From the NCBI RefSeq assembly GCF_023053635.1, contig NC_086180.1:3993501-4057500 (forward strand): 64,000 nucleotides of DNA, written 5' to 3'. Position numbers and translations under genes: made by a program. Position 1 is the stretch's first letter. Each line of letters opens with the position of its first letter. The notes beneath the pieces are model-generated. The model did no database searches, was not told where the DNA came from, and worked only from the letters and a program-made list of their open reading frames with translations. Below are positions 21,991-31,165 of the stretch, one piece after another. This DNA is from Elgaria multicarinata webbii. Its lineage: Eukaryota > Chordata > Lepidosauria > Squamata > Anguidae.

Positions 21991-22289
21991 CAAACGTGAG
22001 GTTTCTAACTTGAACAGAAAAAAGTTGTATACTTTTTTATCTTTCAATGCAACCCTATGGGGGGGAAAACGGAGCTCCGATCCGGATCCGGAGCTCCGAG
22101 CGGAGCGGAGTGGAAATGGGCGGAGCGGGGGCGGGGCGAAGCGGCCCGATCCGAAAATCACGGATCTGGAAGTGAAGCGGAGCGGGGGGTCCGTGCACAC
22201 CCCTACTGAATATTACATGAAACAAAGGAGAAAAACTACCCCCCTTCATGCCCTGCATGTATGTTTTTCACTTTTCAGAGGTATCCGGC

Positions 22290-22510
22290 TGGCTGTTGGT
22301 GGCACCAGTGTAGGCTGGTGGCTCAGATGTCAGTGGGGCAGTAAATTCGCTCTGGGTTTCAATCAGAACAAGTCAAAACTCTGAAGGAGCTCCCCAAACA
22401 CCTCAGATAGTTCCTTTAGAGTTCTGAATAGTTCTGACTGAACCCTGGAACAGTTTCACTGCCCCACTGATATCAGAGCCCCCAGCCTCCACTGGTTGGC
22501 ATTAACTAGA
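22290..22510. mobile_element. Palindromic MITE (GTCAGTGGGGC family)
   Basis: A fold-back unit with arms around CTGGTGGCTC and GTCAGTGGGGCAGT and complement near 22455-22495. A second copy lies at 25322-25492. Confidence 0.6.
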
Positions 22511-22545
22511 TGGCCTGATCCAGCAAAATGGTTCTGATGTTCTTT

Positions 22546-23649
22546 TCATCACTTGGACATGCTTTGTGAGTCCGTATCAATAAAGAATCACATTTCTCCT
22601 GCCCTCTCTCTTTGTTCTACATCAGACAACGCGTACACCCCTGCAAATAGACTGGCTTTTGGTCTATGGCTCTGAACAGAAGGGTGGGGGGAACCCTTCA
22701 ACAATAAACTAATATTGAATAAAGCTTTGCAATCTTTTAAGCTGTTTCAGTAATTTGTCCTCAGTCACATGAGATTGGAGAAGAATGCCAGCCGGCTTGG
22801 TTGGGTCTTTTTGTTTTGCCAGCTTAAATGCTGTCGGATTCCATAATAATGCCAGGGAATTATAGGGAGGCCTTCTTCACAAATACCTCAAAGCTATTTA
22901 TAGAGGTAAGCAATGTTAAGCAAACGGATCTGATGGGAAAACCAAAGATCTGCGCCCCGTGTGTATGCATATGTAGAAGGCAAATAGCCGGCAGTAATCT
23001 TCTCCTCTATACAAAACAACAGAAGCAAAAACAGTGGGGAAGGGGAGTAAATTTAGCTTAGAGCAGAAGCTATCTATGCTGATAGCTTTCAAATCATATA
23101 AAAATACTGTAGCGTAAGGCTTATTGCTCAGGATCTACCAGACCGGATTGGCTCATTTTTGTTTTAAACTGAAGTTTGAGCAGTGTCGACATGCAGAAAA
23201 TTTCAAAAGTTTGAAAAAGTTCAAAGCTTAAGCTCCACGCTGAACAGCCCCCTCTGCCAGTGTGATGACAGGCAGTCCTGCTCGACCCATCAGCGTGGTG
23301 TGAAGGTTGTTCCAGGTGCAGCCACACAGATAGGATCTCTCCACCAGTGAAGGCGAGGAAAGGGGCGGGGGTGGCCAATGGGGGCAGGAGAGGGAGGCGA
23401 CACCGTATGCAAATTCTGGAGAAGGGATTCATTATTCATGAGTTGCATTGGCATTATTCATGAGTCCCTTTGTGGTGAGGGGACTGAGGGGCAAAAAGAA
23501 AAGCGGAAAAGGAGCAGGACAACTAGTGCGTTGGCGACATGGGCTTTGCATTATCAAAAAAAAATGGAAAGGCAACAACTTTTCACTCTCCCTATCAAGG
23601 ACCAGCGGTGTAGTAAATTTTGAAGTGCAGGCATTCATCATAATTTATG
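22546..23649. other. Single-copy-looking stretch, no gene recognised
   Basis: About 1.1 kb without a recognised repeat or a convincing frame. Confidence 0.4.
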
Positions 23650-24616
23650 ATGAAATTTAATAGGGATATGATGATCTTCAACATTTTTATTAATGATTTG
23701 GACGAGGAGGTGCAGGGAACGCTGATCAAATTTGCAGATGACACAAAATTGGGTGGGATAGCTAATACCCTGGAAGACAGAAACAAACTTCAAAGTGACC
23801 TTGATAGGCTGGAGTGCTGGGCTGAAAACAACAGAATGAAATTTAATAGGGATAAATGCCAAGTTCTACATCTAGGAAATAGAAACCAAAGGCACAGTTA
23901 CAAGATGGGGGATACTTGGCTCAGCAATACTGCAAAGGAGAAGGATCTTGGAATTGTTGTAGATCGCAAGCTGAATATGAGCCAACAGAGCGATATGGCC
24001 GCAAGAAAGGCAAATGCTATTTTGGGCTGCATTAATAGAAGTATAGCTTCCAAATCACATGAGGTACTGGTTCCTCTCTATTCAGCCCTGGTTAGGCCTC
24101 ATCTAGAGTATTGTGTCCAGTTCTGGGCTCCACAATTCAAGAAGGACACAGACAAGCTGGAGCGTGTTCAGAGGAGGGCAACCAGGATGATCAGGGGTCC
24201 GGAAACAAAGCCCTATGAGGAGAGACTGAAAGAACTGGGCATGTTTAGCCTGGAGAAGAGAAGGTTGAGGGGAGACATGATAGCACTCTTCAAATACTTC
24301 AAAGGTTGTCCCACAGAGGAGGGCCAGGATCTCTTCTCGATCCTCCCAGAGTGCAGGACATGGAATAACGGATTCAAGTTAAAGGAAGCCAGATTCCAGC
24401 TGGACATCAGGAAAAGCTTCCTGACTGTTAGAGCAGTACGACAATGGAATCAGTTACCTAGGGAGGTTGTGGGCTCTCCCACACTAGAGTCATTCAAGAG
24501 GCAGCTGGACAACCACCTGTCAGGGATGCTTTAGGGTGGATTCCTGCATTGGGCAGGGGGTTGGACTCGATGGCCTTGTAGGCCCCTTCCAACTCTGCTA
24601 TTCTATGATTCTATAA
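23650..24616 (+). mobile_element. CR1 LINE 3' part (reverse transcriptase C-terminal half)
   Basis: One frame from 23647 to 24534 encodes CR1 ORF2 from just before the catalytic FADD box (KFADDTKLGG) through [30 protein letters not shown] to the C terminus. The 3' UTR ends in the ATTCTATG tail. It stays open over about 290 codons, so it is fairly young. The 5' junction carries 19 bp (23650-23668) copied from 23836-23854. Confidence 0.88.
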
Positions 24617-24752
24617 CAGTCCCCATAGCAGAGGAGAGTCTAAACATTTCGGGAGCTATGTTGATCCATAGCAACAAACCCGGTGTAAGCAGTTTTATTT
24701 CCACTAGGAGAAAGTCTGTTATAAAGCCAATGAGTCTTAATGGCCCATTGGG

Positions 24753-25079
24753 TAGAGTGACCATATGGAAAGGAGGACAGGGCTCCTGTATCTTTAACAG
24801 TTGTATTGAAAAGGGAATTTCAGCAGGTATCATTTGTACATTTGGAGAACCTGGTGAAATTTCTTCTTCATCACTACTTTTAAAGCTACAGCTGCCCTGC
24901 CCTCTTTTAAATCTTTTACAGTATAGATGCAGTATAGCTCCTGCAGCTTTTACTGTTGTGATGAAGAGGAAATTTCACCAGGTGTGACATGCATACAAAT
25001 GACACTTGCTGAAATTCCCTTTTCTATGCCACTGTTAAAGATACAGGAGCCCTGTCCTCCTTTCCATATAGTCACCCTA
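24753..25079. mobile_element. hAT MITE, TAGGGTGACC family
   Basis: Perfect 8-bp duplications CCATTGGG at 24745-24752 and 25080-25087. Confidence 0.87.
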
Positions 25080-25321
25080 CCATTGGGGGGGGGGCAAGCC
25101 ACCCCAAAAGGCTGCATTAAACAGGGGACAATGTACTGTTGCTGAAAAAATCCATTCCTCCCCCAGCTTTTGCGAAGGTTACAGTTAAGCTCACAGGGAT
25201 CAGGGGATAGCAGACGACGTTGTCATCCCTGCTAATTAAAAAATAAATCTCGGTATTTTGACCACATGAGCTCTGGCTCTGCTACACCATTGCCACAGAC
25301 TGGACATGAAACCATTGGCTT

Positions 25322-25492
25322 TCACCAGTCGATGCTGGTGACTCCGCTGTCAGTGGGGCGGTGAATCCGCTCTGGGTTTCAGTCAGAACTAGTCAGAACT
25401 CTAAAGGAGCTCTTCGTTCGTTCTGACTGGTTCTGACTGAAACACAGAGCGGATTCACCACCCCACTGACATCAGAACCACCAGTCTCACTA
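25322..25492. mobile_element. Palindromic MITE (GTCAGTGGGGC family)
   Basis: Same family as 22290-22510. The arms contain CTGTCAGTGGGGCGGTGAAT and complement. Confidence 0.6.
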
Positions 25493-25619
25493 GCCTCAAC
25501 TCAAGTTGCCACCTAGTGTTACCATGTCACCTCATCCACGTATGTAAATGTCCGTGTATACAGAAAGAGCTGGTGATTTCTGTAGCCTCACGAAGAGAAG
25601 ATGGGCACAGAGAAGCAAA

Positions 25620-26320
25620 GGCAGAGGGGAGACATGATAGCACTCTTCAAGTACTTAAAAGGTTGTCCCACAAAGGAGGGCCAGGATCTCTTCTCGATCC
25701 TCCCAGAGTGCAGGACACGGAATAACGGGCTCAAGTTAAAGGAAGCCAGATTCCAGCTGGACATCAGGAAAAACTTCCTGACAGTTAGAGCAGTGCGACA
25801 ATGGAACCAGTTACCTAGGGAGGTCATGGGCTCTCCCACAATAGAGGCATTCAAGAGGCAGCTGGACAACCATCTGTCAGGGATGCTTTAAGGTGAATTC
25901 CTGCATTGAGCAGGGGGTTGGACTCAATGGCCTTAAAGGCCCATTCCAACTCTACTAGAGTGACGATATGAAAAGGAGGACAGGGCTCCTGTATCTTTAA
26001 CAGTGGCATAGAAAAGGGAATTTCAGCAGGTGTCATTTGTATGCATGTCACACCTGGTGAAATTTCCGCTTCATCTCAACAGTTAAAGCTGCAGGAGCTA
26101 TAATAGAGTGAGCAGATTTAAAAGAGGGCAGGGCACCTGCAGCTTTAACTGCAGCTTTAACTGTTGTGATGAATAGGAAATTTCATCAGGTTCCCCATAT
26201 ATACAAATGACACCTGCTGAAATTCCCTTTTCAATACACCTGTTAAAGATACAGGAGCCCTGTCCTCCTTTTCATATGGACACCTTAAACTTTACTATTC
26301 TATGATTCTATGATCCTATG
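25620..26320 (+). mobile_element. CR1 LINE 3' fragment split by a hAT MITE
   Basis: The CR1 C terminus and 3' UTR run from 25620 to 25955 and resume at 26288 in the ATTCTATG tail. Confidence 0.85.
25956..26287. mobile_element. hAT MITE inside CR1, TAGGGTGACC family
   Basis: Ends TAGAGTGACG and GGACACCTTA are slightly decayed. Flanks AACTCTAC and AACTTTAC are the 8-bp duplication with one difference. Confidence 0.83.
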
Positions 26321-26761
26321 ATTCTAAAATGGGGGGGCCGAAAGCTCTCAAATTGCAATTGCAGTGGGTATTACAAATTTAGCGAAGAAGTTAACAGATT
26401 GAGCTTCTAACAGCTGGGTGCCAACTTCCCAGGTATTCCCAGCCTAACAGAAGCACTCCTGCTTTGGAGCCTGCTAGAGGCTCGCAGATGGTGAGGATAT
26501 TTTTCTTTCCTAGCCTCTTCACACCTTTGCCAGCTGTGCAATAAATCAGGCACCAGCCGCAAAACCGAGACTGTATTGTTACTTGACTGGAGTGTGTCTG
26601 TGTAGGGGAGGAGATTTCTAGAGACTGAGAAAGAGAAAAGGTGCCCTTTTATTTTTCTTCTTCCCTAAAACCTCTTTTCATAGCGACAGGAGGGGAGCTT
26701 TTGAGCTTCGTGATAGACTTCCTCCGAGCTTTTATTATCCTCCAGGATACTGTAAGACTCT
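26321..26761. other. Unclassified stretch
   Basis: No recognised gene or repeat. Confidence 0.4.
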
Positions 26762-26902
26762 GGCCTTAGCTAGACCTAAGGTTTATCCCGGGATCATACC
26801 AGGGTCAGTGCTGCCTGCTCCCGGGATATCCTGTGTGTCATTTACATGAACAGAGACTACCCCGGGACAATCCCGGGATAAACCTTAGGTCTAGCTAAGG
26901 CC
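26762..26902. mobile_element. Palindromic MITE (GGCCTTAGCTAGACC family)
   Basis: A 141-bp element with terminal arms over GGCCTTAGCTAGACCTAAGG and TTTATCCCGGGA, paired with their complements at 26867-26902. No matching flanks of 8 bp are seen. Confidence 0.7.
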
Positions 26903-27580
26903 TAAGTTAGCCTTTCCCAATCCAGTGCTCCACCACGATGCCCAACCAGCATGGCCTTCTTGGAGGGCTGCGTAAGAGGGGTCCAAGCAACCCAACTGCC
27001 CCTCCGTTTCCCTGCCCTCCTTTCCAATTGCCGACCCTCACACCACGGCTTTCTTTTGCCTTTTAATTTACAAACTAACGTGTTCCTGCGTACCTGCGGA
27101 GTTCCCCCGAGCGTGCAGAAACAATGACCTTGTCTGTGACTGGCTGTGTTTCATTGCCTGATAAAGTAAAATAGAAGGCTGTGGTTGAAAATAACAATAG
27201 TACAATAGGAGTGATAACACTCAACCACAACGGTACTTAAGAAAGTTTTATAGACGAATAATTCAAAAGATATCACAAATGTACAAAAGACAGGCATATA
27301 GATAACATTTACAAGATGTTCATCAAACATTCATAATGAAGCCTACAAAAAGTTGGCATCCATTAAACATTCATGACAAGAATCAATGATCTCATAAATA
27401 TGTGTCTAATAAATAATTTCATTAAGCGTCTAAACAGTAGTCCGGTACAAGTTCTGTATAGCCGCGGCTCCTTTTGTGAACCAGTTGGTGAGGCCGATAT
27501 ACTCTGTTTTCTTGCATTGTATGTTAGTAAATTACAACGAATGTGATTGGTTACAAATGCTGAGTAAGGTGTTTTTGTAT
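26903..27580. other. Unclassified stretch
   Basis: AT-rich from 27180 to 27580, with no recognised protein. It could be the non-coding part of the element whose end is at 27581-27612. Confidence 0.35.
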
Positions 27581-27612
27581 CATTCTACAGTGTCCTACTG
27601 ACGAAGAATTCT
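27581..27612 (+). ncRNA. Hammerhead-core-like motif
   Basis: CTGACGA, then AGAATTCT, then CGAAAC, flanked by GTGTC and CAC. This has the order of a hammerhead core (CUGANGA, stem II, GAAA) as carried by Penelope-like elements. Stem II would have no loop and stem I is not evident, so it is at best decayed. Confidence 0.25.
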
Positions 27613-27635
27613 CGAAACACAACTTGTAAAAGAAT

Positions 27636-27830
27636 CCCCTATTCTTTTCCGCAATGCAATCCTATGGCTGAAATTTTCCAAAATGGCGATCGGAGCGTTC
27701 CGCAAAAAGAGAAGCGCTCCGCCGTGCTTCTAAGGGTCCGCGGTCCGCTTCTACTCCGCCTCTGGGCAAGGCGGAGCAGGCCAATTCGTTTCTGATTCTC
27801 TGATTCTAATCGGAGCGGAGCACACCTCTA
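27636..27830 (-). mobile_element. hAT-type transposon copy C (end fragment)
   Basis: Minus-strand match to the first 200 bp of copies A and B, ending at 27830 with TAGAGGTGTGCTCC on the minus strand. The rest of the element is absent. Confidence 0.75.
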
Positions 27831-27839
27831 ATAATAACA

Positions 27840-28617
27840 ACAACAATGCAATATTTATCATTTATAACACGCCTCAAAAAGCCAGGGGTTGGGCGGCGAG
27901 TGCACGATCCGTCTACGCTCCTCTCCCTGGCTGGAGAAATTAGGCCAGAGAGCCGGTCTCCCCCTGGATTGAAAGAAGCGCATGCAAGGGCAAAGCCTCC
28001 GTAACAAGTCGTTAGCTTGTCTTCTTCAGAAGTCACTTTTTTGTTCACATGCCTGCCAGTTCGCCTGGCTGCCACCCCCAGCCCCGTTTTGTAAGGACAG
28101 TTAAGACGTCCGATTACTAGCAGTTTTTTCCCGTCAAAAGCGCTGAGCTTCACACGCTTCACTGGAAGTGGTGGAGCAAGAGGCAAAGAGTCCCAGGAGG
28201 AGGCCTCACTGTGATTGTGCATTCATCTCCAGGGTGGGAGTGGAGATGGGGGGGGGGGGTGTCTGAATCTTCACATCCACATTCGTGCGCCCTGGGATCT
28301 CTCTCTAATTGCCTCTCTGCCACTGTCAGGAAGAGCAGGGGAAGCTCTGGAAAAGCCTGTTAAGAAGGCCAGAAGTTTTCAGCTCTGCTTGCAGACAAGA
28401 GAGCCGTCAGCTATGGGGGGGGGGGGCAGGGGGGCTGTAAATGGGATGGTAAAGATGCATAGTGGGATTTGATATATCTTTGCATGATGTGCAGCATTAG
28501 GGTGCTTATTTAACACACACACATACAGAGAGAGCCATGCACCATTTTCTGAACATATAAGACAAAACCTGAAATATACAGAACAGTCGAGGTTCTCTTT
28601 TGAATACATGAAACACA
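27840..28617. other. Unclassified stretch
   Basis: Contains G-runs near 28239-28252 and 28414-28434. No supported gene. Confidence 0.35.
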
Positions 28618-29007
28618 GAATCATAGAATCATAGAATAGCAGAGTTGGAAGGGGCCTACAAAGCCATCGAGTCCAACTCCCTGCTCAATGCAGGAATCCA
28701 CCCTAAAGCATCTCTGACAGAGGGTTGTTCAGCTGCCTCTTGAAGGCCTCTAGTGTGGGAGAGCCCACAACCTCCCTAGGTAACAGGTTCCATTGTCGTA
28801 CTGCTCTAACAGTCAGGAAGTTTTTCCTGATGTCCAGCCGAAATCTGGCTTCCTTTAACTTGAGCCCGTTATTCCGTTTCCTGCACTCTGGGAGGATCGA
28901 GAAGAGATCCTGGCCCTCGTCTGTGTGACAACCTTTGAAGTATTTGAAGAGTGCTATCATGTCTCCCCTCCATCTTCTCTTCTCCAGGCTAAACATGCCC
29001 AGTTCTG
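28618..29007 (-). mobile_element. CR1 LINE 3' fragment
   Basis: The minus-strand frame reads [20 protein letters not shown] to the CR1 C terminus. The tail is at the low-coordinate end. Confidence 0.85.
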
Positions 29008-29257
29008 CATGTTGTGATGGAATTGGAGGTTTGGGGGCTGGGAGGAATAGAGATCCACAGGCCTTAGAAACAGAGGGGTTTGTGGGGGCAGAGGATGGCG
29101 AAGGCAGTATCCCTGAATGCCAGGGGGTCTGAGAGGGTCAGAGGGGTGTCAGAGAGGTGGTGAGAAAAACTGGCATGGGGTGAGTGTGTGTAAAAAGGAT
29201 GTAAAGTTCTCTGGGTGGCTTAAAGTAAAGCATAAAAACCATTTCAATGCAAAACAT

Positions 29258-29260
<3 letters not shown>

Positions 29261-29290
<30 letters not shown>

Positions 29291-29292
29291 CA
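29261..29292. repeat. CA dinucleotide microsatellite
   Basis: A CA run, with one CG step near its end. Confidence 0.9.
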
Positions 29293-30032
29293 TAAAAACA
29301 AAAGCAGCATAAATACAACACCAGAACATGAACTTCACACCAACCCCAGAAAATAACAGATCTGATCATCCAAAAATCTAAAATCTCTAAAAGTGTTTTA
29401 ATATTTAAACATAAAAAATGCCAAAATGTCTGAGAGAACAACAACAGCAAAAACCGCTTTCACCAGGTACCCAAAAGAGTTCAAGGTAGGCATCGGGCAA
29501 CGGAGAGGGTGTTCTGGAACTAAGGGGCCAACACTGAAAAGGCACTCTGCTGAAAAGCTACCACGGCATCCGTTTCTGCTGGATCAGACCAAAGGGCTGT
29601 CAAGTCCAACATCCACTTTCCAACAGCAGCCAGTGAGATGCTTCAGGGAAGCCCACAAGCAGGATTTGAAGGTGGCACCTGTTGCATGCCCCCTGTTGCA
29701 TACCCGACACCTGGTATCCAGAGAGATAGAATGCTTTTGAACAAGGAGGCGCCATTTAATCAGTGAGGGCTTTATGTTAGAGCCAAACAACCCTGCTGCA
29801 TTTAAGGCTGTGGCACTACTTTTATGGACAGAGGCTCAGCATTTCTTAAAAACTTCACACGAGCAGGTATTCAATAGATGAAGCATTCCCCTTTTTCTTG
29901 CTGGAAAAAGCTTTACCTGTGGATTTCCTTCTGTGGTCCAGCTGTTACGGGGACAAGTGGGACCCTGCCCATAAAAAAGGGTGGTAGCATTCACTTACCA
30001 ATAGCCACAAATTTTTGTATCTGGGTCAAGAA
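29293..30032. other. Unclassified stretch
   Basis: Some phrases (CTGGATCAGACCAAAGGGCT) look like a retroposon 3' region common in reptiles. No gene is recognised. Confidence 0.35.
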
Positions 30033-30174
30033 GGCCTGCAGTTTTAACTGTTGTGATGAAGAGGGGACTTCACCAGGTGCTTCATGAATACAAATGACAG
30101 CTGCTGAAATTCCCTTTTCTGTAAAACTATTGAAGATGCAGGAACTCTGTCCTCCTTTCCATATGGTCACCCTA
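30033..30174. mobile_element. hAT MITE right half, TAGGGTGACC family
   Basis: Only the right arm is present, ending in GGTCACCCTA. Confidence 0.75.
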
Positions 30175-30389
30175 GCCAGAAGGAACATTCCATTTGAAAA
30201 CAGATTTGCTCCTGGTTATTTCTGCCCCCATATTTACAGGATTCATGCTTGACTCATTCTAGACTCAACGATCTCTAGGCATCACTTGCCCAATTTCTCC
30301 CAAAACAGAGAATAAAACAGAAGAGTTCATCATTTATTCGTTCAGGATCCGTGCTTGGGGCTGCTCCTGCTCAGATAACCCAGGCAGAT

Positions 30390-30632
30390 CATAGAATAGT
30401 AGAGTTGGAAAGGGCATCTAAGGCCATCAAGTCCAACCCCCACCCCCCGCTCGATGCAGGAATCCACCCTAAAGCCTCCCTGACAGATGGTTCTCCAGCT
30501 GCCTCTTGAAGGCCTCTAGTGTGGGAGAGCCCACAACCTCCCCAGGTAATTGGCTCCATTGTCATACTGCTCTAACAGTCAGGAAGTTTTTCCTGATGTC
30601 CAGCCAGAATCTGGCTTCCTGTAACTTGATGC
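30390..30632 (-). mobile_element. CR1 LINE 3' fragment
   Basis: Minus-strand CR1 3' end, 5' truncated. Confidence 0.82.
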
Positions 30633-30640
30633 AGTAGCAG

Positions 30641-30830
30641 CTGCAGACTTAAAATTACATTTTAAAAAATTACATTTTTATACCGCCCAATAGCCGAAGC
30701 TCTCTGGGCGGTTCACAAAAATTAAAACCACAGTAAAACACCCAACAGGTTAAAACACAATTACGAAATACAGTATAAAAAGCGCAACCAGGATAAAACC
30801 ACACAGCAAAGTTGATATAAGATTAAAATA
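30641..30830 (-). mobile_element. L2-like LINE 3' tail (subfamily A)
   Basis: 3' UTR only, with ACCGCCCAATAGCCGAAGC and the GCACAACCAGGATAAAACC-type stretch. Confidence 0.75.
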
Positions 30831-30879
30831 CAGAGTATTTATATAGGAGCAGCCTCCTCAAGAAAGAAGGCCTGAGTCT

Positions 30880-31080
30880 GAGTTGTTTCTCATTGAACTT
30901 ACCGTTTTAATTATCAGTTTACTGTTTTGCGTTAGAGTGCATTTTATTCTTTTAAATATTTGTATTGCATTTTATATTTTTAACTGTTCCGGGGCCTTTT
31001 AGTTTTTTTAACTGTTCATAATCTGCCCAGAGAATGTTAGTGATTGGGCAGATTTGAAACGTAATAAATACAATGAATGA
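30880..31080 (+). mobile_element. LINE 3' tail, L2-like
   Basis: Ends in GGGCAGATTTGAAACGTAATAAATA. No coding part remains. Confidence 0.5.
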
Positions 31081-31097
31081 ACATTATTCTCTTCCGC

Positions 31098-31165
31098 AAA
31101 TCACTGGGCTCATCTACACCAAGCAGGATATTCCACTATGAAAGTGGTATGAAAGCGGTATATAA
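31098..31165. mobile_element. Palindromic MITE half copy (CAAGCAGGATATTCC family)
   Basis: The left arm only; the CR1 element begins immediately after it. Confidence 0.55.

Larger units (their letters stand above)
18375..22205 (+). mobile_element. hAT-type transposon copy B (3.8 kb, BED-finger ORF)
   Basis: Ends TAGGTATGTGC and, on the other strand, TAGGGGTGTGC. A perfect 8-bp duplication CTGAATAT lies at 18367-18374 and 22206-22213. The first 350 bp match copy A (1374) and the truncated copy at 27636. Inside are a BED zinc-finger ORF (19345-20145), a partial tandem duplication near 20186-20640, CTGC-rich runs, and about seven copies of a 150-bp repeat between 20970 and 21990. The catalytic part of a transposase is not seen, so this looks like an internally deleted derivative. 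Confidence 0.85.

Noticed and set aside
28703-28996. Recurring small protein with [21 protein letters not shown]
   Set aside because: It is the C terminus of CR1 ORF2, present in many copies, not a host gene.
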